Shown one piece after another: positions 9,498-18,068 of a stretch of 64,000 nucleotides of DNA. This stretch comes from an uncultured Eubacteriales bacterium (lineage in GTDB: Bacteria > Bacillota > Clostridia > Christensenellales > Borkfalkiaceae), in the NCBI GenBank assembly GCA_905209085.1, contig CAJLRM010000001.1:558001-622000 (forward strand), in the 5' to 3' direction. The notes under the pieces are model-generated. The model had not been told where the DNA came from. It ran no database searches and saw only the letters and a list, made by a program, of their open reading frames with translations. Within the stretch, counting starts at the first letter, position 1, and each line of letters opens with the position of its first letter. The translations under genes and the position numbers were made by a program.

Positions 9498-9747
9498 CTA
9501 TTTTTCGGCGTTAGCCTTATTGGTAGCAAGTTCAGCCGATTGAAATCTATCCGCTTTTGTCAATAACTCAATTATTTTTTTAATTTCTAATAGATTTATA
9601 GCGTATTTTTTCCATAACTCTACTTTTGTATAAACATAATTTCCTTTTCTATATAGAATTATTATTATCGAAAAAAGCTGAAACTAATTTCATCAAATCC
9701 CTAGGCTTTATATCCAAAAAACAGTCGTAATAATTCTCGAAAAACAC
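9498..9747 (-). pseudogene. AT-rich coding debris upstream of Rhs
   Basis: Two short coherent minus-strand reading frames lacking proper starts. One begins VFFENYYDCFLDIKPRDLMK and ends after NNNSI; the next reads KKYAINLLEIKKIIELL and ends LATNKANAEK. An AAAGGA-like site lies between them. Composition matches the surrounding island. They look like remnants of small island proteins, possibly immunity genes. No family was recognised. Confidence 0.35.
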
Positions 9748-9871
9748 CTATTTTGGAATAATTTTTTCATCGCACGGAACGCAAAACGCAAAGGCGGGAA
9801 AATCGAATATAAGAAAATCCCCCATTTGCAGAAAAGCAAGGGGAAAGCCCAATATTCAAGATACTGTAATC

Positions 9872-10107
9872 ATGCCGCATAGGACGGACGTACTCAATCG
9901 AATTTTTAAGCGCATAATCGGGGACGAAACCGCCACGCAATACTATTTGCGCCATACATTCGCAACCAAATGTCAAGAGTATGTGCGCCCCGATATTGTT
10001 GATATATGGATGGATATAGCTCCGGAAGGCTTGTCGGACGGGTTTATACGCACTTTTCCGACGAGTTTATGCAAGAGCAAATGGACAAGGTTATTTTCGA
10101 TATTTAA
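9872..10107 (+). pseudogene. Tyrosine recombinase/integrase C-terminal remnant, frameshifted
   Basis: The first frame encodes the catalytic box YYLRHTFATKCQEY, followed by PDIVDIWM, the usual HxLRHTFAT and helix region of phage-type integrases. The continuation GRVYTHFSDEFMQEQMDKVI, with the catalytic Tyr in VYTHF, is found in another frame, ending at a stop at 10105-10107. At least one frameshift therefore separates the Arg-His box from the Tyr. The N-terminal two-thirds of the protein is absent. It lies about 125 bp from the 3' end of tRNA-Leu, the common attachment position for such integrases, and points toward it. It marks the edge of the decayed island covering about 6900-10230. Confidence 0.8.
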
Positions 10108-10231
10108 GCGCTATTTGTTCCCCAAAACGTTCCCCAAACGTGCCAATTTATGCAATTTTTTATTCATTTTCTATGCAAAACAGGCACAAAAAAAGCAGAT
10201 CACCGAGTTTTTATTCGATAATCTGCATAAA

Positions 10232-10316
10232 TGGTGCGGTCGACAGGAATTGAACCTGCATGGTGTTAGCCACAAGATCCTTAGTCTTGCGCGTCTGCCA
10301 GTTCCGCCACGACCGC
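10232..10316 (-). tRNA. tRNA-Leu(AAG)
   Basis: Folds as a class II tRNA. The acceptor arm GCGGTCG pairs with CGACCGC. The anticodon stem is CAAGA/TCTTG with loop CTAAGGA, giving anticodon AAG (A34 expected to be inosine). A long variable arm and a T-arm GCAGG/CCTGT follow. The 3' CCA is encoded in the DNA. The 3' end faces the integrase remnant, consistent with use as an integration site. Confidence 0.95.
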
Positions 10317-10537
10317 ATTGATAACGGGTCTATTATATAATAACCTCTGCCGTTTGTCAACTTATTTTTATCCCCTTTCGCAACTTTTTCAAAATTTTTT
10401 ATACGCCCCGCGTACGTTTCCTTCCGCGCTTTCTTCTCCTTCGCACTTTCTTAAAATTAAAAAGTTTTCCCACTAAAACGAAACCGTGTGCATCTCTATG
10501 TTTTTTTGCTGAACGTTACCCTGCCCCCGCAAAAAAA

Positions 10538-10557
10538 TGTATATTCTTTCGTATACA
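10538..10557. promoter_or_regulatory. Inverted repeat upstream of spoVT
   Basis: TGTATA and TATACA arms separated by 8 bases, about 33 bases before the spoVT start and near its expected promoter. It could be an operator or part of a sporulation-sigma promoter. No confident sigma-G pair could be assigned by eye. Confidence 0.3.
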
Positions 10558-10589
10558 TACACACAATATTGTAAACGGAGGAAATTTTT

Positions 10590-11135
10590 ATGAAAGCAAC
10601 CGGTATTGTCAGAAGAATAGACGAGCTCGGCAGAGTGGTTATCCCCAAAGAAATACGCCGCACGCTCCGCATCAAGGAAGGCGATCCCCTGGAAATTTTT
10701 ACGGACCGCGACGAATTGATGCTCAAAAAATATTCGCCCATCGCCACATTGGAACGTTTCAGCGAAGCCACGGCCAAATCTTTGAACGATTTGAGCGGAC
10801 AGCTGGCAGTCATCTGTGATACGGACGAAATATTATACGCCTACGGCGACGGAAAGAAGGATCTCGATAAAAAGAATCTTTCCGACGAAATGGACCGCAT
10901 CCTGAAAGAACGCCGCAGCTATATGGCCAATGCGGCGGAAGGCGGAGATATACTTCCGCTGACTTCGGCGCGCGAAGAAGGCGTGACCGCTCAGATCATC
11001 GTTCCCATCGTATCGGGCGGCGATTGTCTTGGCGCGGTGGCGATTCTCTCCAAAGAAGAGGGCGCGAAGCTGGACAACAACGTCATGAATCTCGCCCGCC
11101 TTACCGCGGACATACTCGCTAACCAATTCGATTAA
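10590..11135 (+). CDS. spoVT: Stage V sporulation protein T
   Basis: 181 residues, matching the usual length. The N-terminal AbrB-type swapped-hairpin DNA-binding domain has the hallmark TGIVRRIDELGRVVIPKEIR (residues 4-23). The rest (about 60-181) is a GAF-like domain, including SGGDCLGAVAIL. SpoVT is a forespore regulator that tunes sigma-G-dependent genes, so its presence implies the organism makes or recently made endospores. A strong GGAGG site precedes the ATG. It appears monocistronic, closed by an intrinsic terminator at 11172-11197, and follows the tRNA-Leu on the opposite strand. Confidence 0.96.
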   Translation: MKATGIVRRIDELGRVVIPKEIRRTLRIKEGDPLEIFTDRDELMLKKYSPIATLERFSEATAKSLNDLSGQLAVICDTDEILYAYGDGKKDLDKKNLSDEMDRILKERRSYMANAAEGGDILPLTSAREEGVTAQIIVPIVSGGDCLGAVAILSKEEGAKLDNNVMNLARLTADILANQFD

Positions 11136-11171
11136 ATCTTTCGACTCGTCATTCTTTCAACAAATCGAACG

Positions 11172-11200
11172 AGCGCCCGGATTTTTCCGGGCGCTTTCTC
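11172..11200 (+). terminator. Intrinsic terminator after spoVT
   Basis: Ten-base stem AGCGCCCGGA/TCCGGGCGCT with a four-T loop, followed by TTTCTC. Confidence 0.85.
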
Positions 11201-11342
11201 GCGTTTGCATGGGACAGGTATGCGCCGAGCTTCCTTTTATCCTTTTAATTTTTCAACGTGGAGAGAATAAAAATTTTATTTTTTAAAGGAGCAAATTCCT
11301 CGCGGAGCGGAAATTTTTTGTCCGATGGCATATACTGTAAGT

Positions 11343-12131
11343 ATGCCTGCCGCTTATACACATTTTTCAATCGCAAAGGCCGTGCTTCAACGCCTGCCGA
11401 AAGATCTTCAAAACGCCGTAAGCTCTCCCGAAATGTATTTTTTCGGCGCTCAGGGCGCGGATTTTTGTTTCTTTTACCGCGCATTCCGCCCGTCGGAAAT
11501 CAATTTCGGCAGATTTCTTCACAATCGCGGTTCCTACGGCTTTTTTCATACTCTTCTTCCCTGCGCGGGGCGGGACAAAGGGCTTTTTTCCTATGCCCTC
11601 GGCTATATCACTCATTACGCCGCCGACTGCGTATTTCATCCTTACGTTTATCATCTTTCGGGGAAATCCCCCGTCAAGCATTCCCGCGCCGAAGGCGCTT
11701 TGGACTTCTATTTCCGACGCAAAGATGCGGAAAAAGAAGATTTAAAGCGTTTCGGAAAATATTTCAACTGCACCGTTTCCGAAAAAGAAGTTTCCTCCCT
11801 CTATACCCTGTATGCCCTCGCGGCGGCGCGCGCGGACAGAGATCCCCTGATCAAGTCGTCGTTCGTCAAGGGTATCCGCAACTATCGGGCGTATACCCGT
11901 TTTTCCGCGCGTATGTTCGCCAAAGAAAACGAGGGCTTGCTCAACGCCGAACATAAAGAATGGAGCTATCCCGACGATATGACCAAGATCATGACGGACG
12001 GCGCGGAGGAAATGTTCGAGCGCACCGTCGAGGATTGCCTTCGTCTGATAAACGAATTTGTCGACTGCCTTGAAAAGAAGCGGCCTCTTCGCAAGGAAAA
12101 ATTCGGAAAAAATTTTTTGAGCGGGCTTTAA
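11343..12131 (+). CDS. Zinc-dependent phospholipase C-like protein
   Basis: About 262 residues from MPAAYTHFSIAK. An in-frame ATG six codons earlier (11325) is possible, but relatives start at the MP-x-x-YTH segment. Family features are the N-terminal THF and the helix LGYITHYAADCVFHPYVYH, whose His and Asp residues match the metal ligands of the zinc-dependent phospholipase C family. No signal peptide or membrane segment is seen, so it is probably cytosolic. Proteins of this group are common in Clostridia and mostly uncharacterised; enzymatic activity is inferred only from the ligand pattern. It stands alone between spoVT and the convergent pnuC. Confidence 0.75.
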   Translation: MPAAYTHFSIAKAVLQRLPKDLQNAVSSPEMYFFGAQGADFCFFYRAFRPSEINFGRFLHNRGSYGFFHTLLPCAGRDKGLFSYALGYITHYAADCVFHPYVYHLSGKSPVKHSRAEGALDFYFRRKDAEKEDLKRFGKYFNCTVSEKEVSSLYTLYALAAARADRDPLIKSSFVKGIRNYRAYTRFSARMFAKENEGLLNAEHKEWSYPDDMTKIMTDGAEEMFERTVEDCLRLINEFVDCLEKKRPLRKEKFGKNFLSGL

Positions 12132-12236
12132 TAAGTTCCGCTCTTTCTTTGTTCCGAAAAGGCACGCTCTTAACGCTTTTCGCCCTTTTCCCCCGAAACT
12201 TATTCCTTCATTTTGGAAGGGGATCAATCCGCATCT

Positions 12237-12950
12237 CTACGCTTGCCTTTGGGATGCGTTCGACTCTTTCGACTGCCGCTTTCCCGTCCTCGACCAATTG
12301 AAAAAACCGTAGAGATCGTTCGCCAGAAAGACGAGAAAACAAATCACCATCGGCAGATAACGGACCTCGTTCAAGGAAGCGAGGATCCATAAAGCGACGA
12401 GCACGACGTCGTTTGCGGCATAGGCGACGGCATAATAGGCGCTCCTTCTCATCGTCAGATAGGAAGCGAGAAAGCTGGTCAACACGGAAACCGTACTGAC
12501 AAGGAGGCGACTGGTATGAAACGCCCGGAGGATAAAGAAAAAGACGAAAGAAACAATCAGTCCCGCGCCGAACAGACCGAGGTACTCCCTTGGGCTCAGC
12601 GAATTGACTTTCACGTCCTTTCCCTTGCAGGAATGGCGCAGCCACGTGACGACGGAAGCAACGGCGATGGGCGCAGACATACCCAGGTAAGTAATCATCT
12701 CTCCATAATAGCGGGAACGAAAGGAAATGATGCCGTAAAAGACGGCGAAAGCCACGGTGAGGACCTGTCCCGCTACGTTTCCTTTGGAAACGAGAATCAG
12801 CGCCGTCGCGCCGACGAGAGAAGCCGTAAGGACGAGGTAATCATCGTTCCCCGTCAGGAAAAAGGAGGAAATAATCAAAGCGAGCGAACCGAGCCACAGC
12901 GCCAGCTCGAATTTTGTAAAGGTTTTCAGAGTATCGATCAAAAATTTCAT
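12237..12950 (-). CDS. pnuC: Nicotinamide riboside transporter PnuC family
   Basis: 237 residues with about seven membrane helices. The C-terminal signature NDLYGFFNW matches the PnuC NDxYGxxxW-type motif that lines the substrate site, and AANDVVLVALWI matches the preceding helix. PnuC-type carriers take up nicotinamide riboside by facilitated diffusion coupled to intracellular phosphorylation; relatives carry thiamine or riboflavin, so the vitamin is not proven. GAGG lies 6 bases before the ATG. A large hairpin sits immediately upstream and probably regulates expression. It is convergent with the phospholipase-like gene. Confidence 0.85.
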   Translation of the reverse strand: MKFLIDTLKTFTKFELALWLGSLALIISSFFLTGNDDYLVLTASLVGATALILVSKGNVAGQVLTVAFAVFYGIISFRSRYYGEMITYLGMSAPIAVASVVTWLRHSCKGKDVKVNSLSPREYLGLFGAGLIVSFVFFFILRAFHTSRLLVSTVSVLTSFLASYLTMRRSAYYAVAYAANDVVLVALWILASLNEVRYLPMVICFLVFLANDLYGFFNWSRTGKRQSKESNASQRQA

Positions 12951-13018
12951 AAAGACCTCAAAAACGGCATCCCTGTTTACATCTTCTCAGACCTAACGAT
13001 GTAAACGAGAATGCCGTT
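12951..13018 (-). promoter_or_regulatory. Attenuator-like hairpin in pnuC leader
   Basis: On the minus strand an outer 8-bp stem AACGGCAT/ATGCCGTT (13011-13018 with 12963-12970) encloses an inner 9-bp stem GTTTACATC/GATGTAAAC (12998-13006 with 12975-12983) and a 14-base loop. A T-run follows at once, then the Shine-Dalgarno and the ATG. The structure could be a terminator/antiterminator, a riboswitch expression platform, or an operator (the inner arms are palindromic, as for NiaR-type repressors). The structure is seen; the mechanism is inference. Confidence 0.6.
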
Positions 13019-13181
13019 CCGCATTTTTCTGCCCGGTGGCAGATATTTTTTGTTTTTTCTATTGTACCATATCCCCCGCGCTTTTGGCAAGCAAAAATAT
13101 TTCTCCGAGAAAAAATTTTTTTCCTCGTTTCAAATATGTGTTTTCATCCTCCAAAAAGCGGAACCTTTCTCCCTTCCGCGT

Positions 13182-13916
13182 TCATTTCTCCGCGTTTTCG
13201 AGTATCGGGAGGAGTTCCCGAAGGCGAGAAATTTCATAATCGGGCGCCACGGCGGTTTTATTCGGGCGCCTGTCGGCGTTCAGCCAACAGCTGTCTATTC
13301 CCGCGCCTTCCGCGCCCGCGATATCCGAATCCAAAGAGTCGCCGATCATCAGACACTCCCGGGCCTTGGCCTCCAAATCGCTCAAAATCCTGGAAAAGAA
13401 AGCGGACAGGGGTTTGATGACGCCGATATCCTCGGAAATATAAATGCGGTAAAAATACTTTTCCAATTGACGCAGCCTGCCCGTCTGGATGCTGTGCAAA
13501 CCGTTCGTTGCCACGCAGATCCTGTACTCCCCGCCGTTCGCTTCGGAAAGCGCCGCCAGCACTTCCTCCGCGTCCTGCACCTGCACGCCGCCCTCTTCCA
13601 GATAGCGCAAAAATTTTTCGCCCGCCGCTTCGGGACGCATCGAAACGGGATATTCGCTGAAAATTCGTCCGAACAGCAACGTCAGATGACTCCTGTATAG
13701 ATCGTGATAGGTGCGCTGGATTGTTTCGTCCCCCACATTGGAAAGCCCCACGTCGTCCCAGGTTTTCACCGACCATTGACGACAGCGCGTCAGCATTTCC
13801 GCATCCGTTTCTCTGCCGCATTCGGCAAAAATTTTCTTGAACGCCTCCCGTTCGTCCGCTTCAAAGTCGATCAGCGTGTGATCCGCGTCGAAAATCAGAT
13901 ACCTATACCTTTTCAT
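13182..13916 (-). CDS. HAD-superfamily hydrolase, YjjG-type nucleotidase
   Basis: 244 residues. Haloacid dehalogenase motif I is FDADHTLIDF (DxDxT), motif II is CVATNG, the motif III lysine lies in GVIKPLSAFF, and motif IV is MIGDSLDSDI. The order and spacing match the YjjG/YfnB group, which dephosphorylates nucleoside monophosphates including non-canonical pyrimidines; the substrate here is inferred. The start at MKRYRYLIFDAD is supported by AGGAG upstream; the longer frame adds a basic, low-complexity extension with no site. It stands alone. Confidence 0.88.
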   Translation of the reverse strand: MKRYRYLIFDADHTLIDFEADEREAFKKIFAECGRETDAEMLTRCRQWSVKTWDDVGLSNVGDETIQRTYHDLYRSHLTLLFGRIFSEYPVSMRPEAAGEKFLRYLEEGGVQVQDAEEVLAALSEANGGEYRICVATNGLHSIQTGRLRQLEKYFYRIYISEDIGVIKPLSAFFSRILSDLEAKARECLMIGDSLDSDIAGAEGAGIDSCWLNADRRPNKTAVAPDYEISRLRELLPILENAEK

Positions 13917-14227
13917 TCTCTCACTCCTTTTTTCCGTATTGGGGCGCCACGAAAAGAAAACGCCGCGTATTTTTAGAGTTTTTGCCGAACGCAAAGCGGG
14001 CAAAAACAAAGAAATCGCCGCGCCCCGCGCGTGTTTCCGGACAAAACAACGCCGCGCGCGTGCTTTCCGCAAAAAATTCCCCGAACAGAGCCGCGCTCCT
14101 TTTTACGGCGCGGGTATAGCCCGCGCGCACGTGTCCCGATGTCCCGAGAGGGACAAACGGTAAACTTTTTATGAACTGTGCCTAACGGAAATATCCCGCC
14201 CGCTTCGCGCCCGGCGAAGCTCCCGTT
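13917..14227. other. GC-rich intergenic region, no gene seen
   Basis: About 310 bases with many GC-rich short repeats (cgcgcg runs) but no convincing ORF or terminator. Confidence 0.4.
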
Positions 14228-14437
14228 TCACCAGTCCTGACGCTTCATCGATTTATCCTTCACATCATCATAATATTCAAAATATTTCTTTTTGAACTCT
14301 TCTTTCGTCAAGGGCAGCGGCTCGTCGCCTTGGCGCATCCTTTCTATCAGTTCTTGAAGCTCTGCGGGCGTAAAGTCGGCAAGTTCCACTTCCCCGTCGT
14401 AACTCTCCAAAAATTTCAGCAGATCCAGCTTGGACAT
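14228..14437 (-). CDS. Small acidic protein, partner of the methyltransferase
   Basis: 69 residues starting MSKLDLLKFLESYDGEVELAD. The ATG overlaps the stop codon of the upstream methyltransferase gene by one base (TAATG), so the two are translationally coupled. GGAGGG lies upstream. The sequence is acidic and helical with LQELIERMRQ and a basic tail. No family was recognised. The coupling suggests a subunit or modulator of the methyltransferase. Confidence 0.75.
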   Translation of the reverse strand: MSKLDLLKFLESYDGEVELADFTPAELQELIERMRQGDEPLPLTKEEFKKKYFEYYDDVKDKSMKRQDW

Positions 14438-16962
14438 TATTCTCCCTCCTCGAAATAGTTTACGTCCTCGGGTACGAAACCCAGGGAATAAATTTCCGGC
14501 AGCAATTTTTTTCCGAGCGCCCGATGCGCCTTTTTCAGAGCGCTCAGTAAAACCCTGCCCCCTTCGTCTTCCGTAACGGCTGCCTTCAACTGCGCGTAAC
14601 CCGCGTCCCATATTTCCGCCTTTCCCGTCCGATAACAGTATGCGTAAAACTTGCGCGCGGCTTGCATCAGCTTTTGCGCGGCGTCCGAAAATTCACGCTT
14701 TTCCGCCCAAAGCCGGAAAAAGGATTCCCCTTCCTCCGCGAAGGCGAAATCTTCCCCGCTCCACCCGTCGGCTTCCCGCCGGGAAAAGGGAAAGAGCTGA
14801 TTGCGGACGCGATAGGGTTCCCCTTGATAGACGACTTCTTTTAAGGAACAGGTGTTATTGGAATCGGCAAAAGCGCTCCACACCGCGCAGTCGGTGTAAA
14901 ATTCCTCGGACGGCTCCCGCGAAGGGCAATAGAATTGATCCCGATTGTTCGACCAGGAAGGACTCGGCAGTTTTCTCACGGCGTGCACCGCCATCGATTT
15001 TTCAAAATTTTCCGCGGTAACGGAATAGGAGCCGGCGCTCGCCTGCGGACCCGAAAAGAGAGCGGTCTGATTGCGATGCTGAAAATCGTTCCCGCAGCAC
15101 ATCAACGAACAGAGAAAGCCCTCCGCCACTTTGTCGCGCACGTCCACATTCCCCTTGCAAACGTTGACGGCGCCCGTAAAAGCGGGAAAGACGTATTTCG
15201 TGGGAGGACGCTTTACCCAACCGCTCAACAATCCCCTCTTTTCCCCCGTAGGCACGCGCTTGACGCCTATCTTTTCCGCCTCGCGGTTAAATACGTCGAA
15301 AATTAGCCGCTGCGCCTCTATCGGCGATTCCTTTTCCATGTTCCATACGGCAAAACAGACGGGAAATTTTCCTTTGCTGCCCTCGAAATTTTCCGAAGAA
15401 AAGAGAAAGCCGCGCTCCGCCTTATAGCGAAAAAATCCGTCGCGCAGGCGTTTGTCGTTGGGAGCGTTAAGATATTTAAGGGTAGAAAAAAGCCCCAGAT
15501 ATGCCTTTTTTCCCCTGAATTCCTCGGAAATGCGGAACAAAAACTGCGAAAACAGCTCCCTGCCCGTTTCCCCGAATCCCGCTTCCAGCATCATCCTTCT
15601 CACGGCGGTGTCGGAAACGCCCTTTTTCGACACCTTACCCGCAGAGAACGCGGACAAATTGCTGGTGGCAAACGGCGGATTGATAAAGATCAGCCATTTA
15701 AGCTTGGGATTTTCGAGGTCCCGACGCAGCCGCTCGGGCATCTTCCACTCCTCCGTTCCGTCTTCCTCCTTTTGTAAAGTTTCGCTTTCGGAGTTCTCCG
15801 TCCAATCGACTTCCAGCTGCACGGCGCCGCGTTCGTGAGCCGACCGCGTTTTCAGGCGCTTTTCCAAAAACTTCACGTCGTCGTTGAGATAATCGTATTG
15901 AAACACCTCCGCGGAAGGAAAAATGCGGCGGCAATAGTTCGCGTCGTCTTCGTTCAGCGTAGAGATGTAGGTGTACGGCAGGGCGGCGCTCGGCAGGGTA
16001 AATTCGAGGTTTCCGCTGCCCGCCGCCATATCCCAGATGCGATAACCGCCGCTTTCCAACTTGCTTTTGCCCACGGTTTTCAAAATATATTCGTACGCCT
16101 TCGCGGCAAAGGGGATAGGCGTATAAAATTCCCCCTCGAAACGGCGGACGAAGTCCTCGCTCAGTCTGTCTATTTTGCGGCGAATGGCAAAAATCGTCTT
16201 TTCGTCCTTCACCCGCTCGTACACGCTCCAAAAATAGTTATATTCGTACACGGGCAGGCTTTTGGTCACTTTTTCGCCGTTCAGGGAAAACTCTACCCTG
16301 CCGTTTTTATTCAGCGCCTTTCCCGTTTCAATATCCGAAAGAAAATACTCGGCAAGTTTCCTTACCTCCCCTTTTTCGCTCAGCGCTTCGGTGAAAAGAG
16401 AAGCCCAATACTCGTATACTTTGAGAAAGTTGTTCTCGTCTATCGTCTTTTTTTCCCGCTCGAACAGGGAGATCTGCACGGCGCGGACGCGTGCCAGCGC
16501 CGTAAAAAACGCGCTTTCTTCCCCCGCGTCTTTCAGGCGGTAAACGCGGATACGGGCGAGAGAAGGACTTTTCGAAAGGTCTGCCACCAGTTCGGGACAG
16601 GGCGAGAGAGGGGTACGGTCCCAATCGTATTTTTCTTTGCGCCGCCGCGCGTAAAAGCGAGAAAAGGGCTTCGTTTCCGCGAGAAATGCCTCGCCGCGGC
16701 AGACGGCGCACACGTACGGCGGAACGGGACAGGTAGCTTCGCCGTATTTAAGCTCCCGCAGGATATATAGCGCCTGCGCGAGCGGGGAAGCCACCCCCTT
16801 CCAAGCGGAAAAACGCTTTTCTTTGCGGAATATATAAAGCACTTGCTGCGTGCCGTCGAATTTCTGCTTCGCGGGGAAGGAAAGTCCGAATGCCGCGAAA
16901 CACGCCGCGCGCACTTCCTCGCGCGTCGTGCAGTTTTTTAAACTTTCGTAAAAAATATCCAT
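14437..16962 (-). CDS. Orphan N6-adenine DNA methyltransferase
   Basis: 841 residues from MDIFYESLK, where AGGTGA precedes the ATG; an upstream in-frame start adds 39 basic residues without a good site. The methylase core has the FYTP segment (about 278-281), SAM-binding motif I DMAAGSGN (about 311-318) and catalytic motif IV NPPF (about 428-431), as in gamma-type N6-adenine enzymes of type I/IIG systems. About 270 residues precede the core; they lack a visible PD-(D/E)xK nuclease signature and include a CAVC pair. The C-terminal 350 residues could be target recognition. No restriction or specificity gene lies nearby, only the coupled 69-residue ORF. It may serve regulation, or belong to an undescribed defence or methylation system. 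Confidence 0.8.
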   Translation of the reverse strand: MDIFYESLKNCTTREEVRAACFAAFGLSFPAKQKFDGTQQVLYIFRKEKRFSAWKGVASPLAQALYILRELKYGEATCPVPPYVCAVCRGEAFLAETKPFSRFYARRRKEKYDWDRTPLSPCPELVADLSKSPSLARIRVYRLKDAGEESAFFTALARVRAVQISLFEREKKTIDENNFLKVYEYWASLFTEALSEKGEVRKLAEYFLSDIETGKALNKNGRVEFSLNGEKVTKSLPVYEYNYFWSVYERVKDEKTIFAIRRKIDRLSEDFVRRFEGEFYTPIPFAAKAYEYILKTVGKSKLESGGYRIWDMAAGSGNLEFTLPSAALPYTYISTLNEDDANYCRRIFPSAEVFQYDYLNDDVKFLEKRLKTRSAHERGAVQLEVDWTENSESETLQKEEDGTEEWKMPERLRRDLENPKLKWLIFINPPFATSNLSAFSAGKVSKKGVSDTAVRRMMLEAGFGETGRELFSQFLFRISEEFRGKKAYLGLFSTLKYLNAPNDKRLRDGFFRYKAERGFLFSSENFEGSKGKFPVCFAVWNMEKESPIEAQRLIFDVFNREAEKIGVKRVPTGEKRGLLSGWVKRPPTKYVFPAFTGAVNVCKGNVDVRDKVAEGFLCSLMCCGNDFQHRNQTALFSGPQASAGSYSVTAENFEKSMAVHAVRKLPSPSWSNNRDQFYCPSREPSEEFYTDCAVWSAFADSNNTCSLKEVVYQGEPYRVRNQLFPFSRREADGWSGEDFAFAEEGESFFRLWAEKREFSDAAQKLMQAARKFYAYCYRTGKAEIWDAGYAQLKAAVTEDEGGRVLLSALKKAHRALGKKLLPEIYSLGFVPEDVNYFEEGE

Positions 16963-17195
16963 GTCACCTAATCCTGCGTTTTTTTCATTCTCCGCATAAC
17001 TCTTGTTTGGTCCTCTTTGCAACGCGCGCTTTTGCATTCTTAAATTTTTTAAGAGGACTTTCCGTGTTTCTGAAAACAAAAATTTTCTTGTATCGCTTTA
17101 AAAATAAAAATCCGATTCCGTACGGCGCAGCCCTTTCCCGCGAGCAGCTTTTCCGATGTTTTCAACGCCTTTTTCAGTCCCCCGATTTTTCCCCA

Positions 17196-17960
17196 TTATA
17201 GCCTTACGGAAAAGCCTTCAAAGGCAAACGTTCCGCTTCCGTGCTTTAAAAGTCCCCTTTCTTTCAGCGACGACATTCCCGCCGCCGCCCTTTTCCCAAG
17301 CGCCTCAGGAATATTCAAAGCGTAATGCCCGGGCAAAAGCTTCCCGAAAGGCAGTTCCCGAATGCACAGGAGAGAGGAGAGGAACGCCTCGGGATCGGTC
17401 GTCAGATAAAAGGCGTCCAGCTGCCCCGCGTAAAGCAGATCTCCCGAAAAGAGATAGCCGCGTTCCTCTTCGTAATAACACAGATGTCCGGGGGAATGTC
17501 CGGGCGTATGCAGAGCGGTCAGGCGCCTGTTGCCGAGATCGAGAGAGTCCCCGTCCTTCAAAAGTCGGGAAGGAGAGCCTTGAAATATCCGATATTTTTC
17601 CGCAGAGAAATCTTCGGGAAAATCACACGCCTCTTTCAGCAGATTTTCCCTCACCGCCGCGGGCGACAAGGGGAATTTTTCGCGCAGCCACTTTTCTTCC
17701 GCTTCGTGCATGGCGAAATCGGGAAAGAATTTCAAGCCGCCGATATGATCCCAATGGGCGTGCGTCAAAGCGACGGTAACGGGCAAGCTCGTCAGCGCTT
17801 TCACCTGTGCGCCTATGTCCGCGACGCCCAGCCCTGTATCGATGAGAAGCGCGCGCGTATCGCCCAAAAGAAGATAGGTATGCGTCTGCTCCCAATGCCC
17901 GTACTCGCTCAAAGCATACGTTTCCCCGTCTATCTTTTCTATCGTAAACCACCCTTTCAT
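17196..17960 (-). CDS. MBL-fold metallohydrolase
   Basis: 254 residues. The metallo-beta-lactamase motif THAHWDHIGG carries the HxHxDH metal ligands; other ligands are in HTPGHSPGH, FSGD and PGHY. The first residues and LLIDTGLG match the usual glyoxalase-II-like fold. No signal peptide. The general reaction is hydrolysis of a thioester, lactone or phosphoester, but the substrate cannot be told from sequence. The ribosome-binding site is weak (AGGGA about 12 bases upstream). It stands between the methyltransferase and the PHP phosphatase on the same strand. Confidence 0.88.
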   Translation of the reverse strand: MKGWFTIEKIDGETYALSEYGHWEQTHTYLLLGDTRALLIDTGLGVADIGAQVKALTSLPVTVALTHAHWDHIGGLKFFPDFAMHEAEEKWLREKFPLSPAAVRENLLKEACDFPEDFSAEKYRIFQGSPSRLLKDGDSLDLGNRRLTALHTPGHSPGHLCYYEEERGYLFSGDLLYAGQLDAFYLTTDPEAFLSSLLCIRELPFGKLLPGHYALNIPEALGKRAAAGMSSLKERGLLKHGSGTFAFEGFSVRL

Positions 17961-18068
17961 CGCTCGGCTTATCCCTGCCCCCTCTTTTCAGCTATTTTCT
18001 TCTTTTCAAAAACCAAAATTCCGTCTTCGAAAAACGCTTTTTTTATACGAAAAAACCGTCTGCGGAAT

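Noticed and set aside
12951..13018. TPP riboswitch suggested by a CTGAGA-like string in the pnuC leader
   Set aside because: The second conserved TPP element (around CCUGAUCUGG) is absent, so only an unassigned hairpin is reported.
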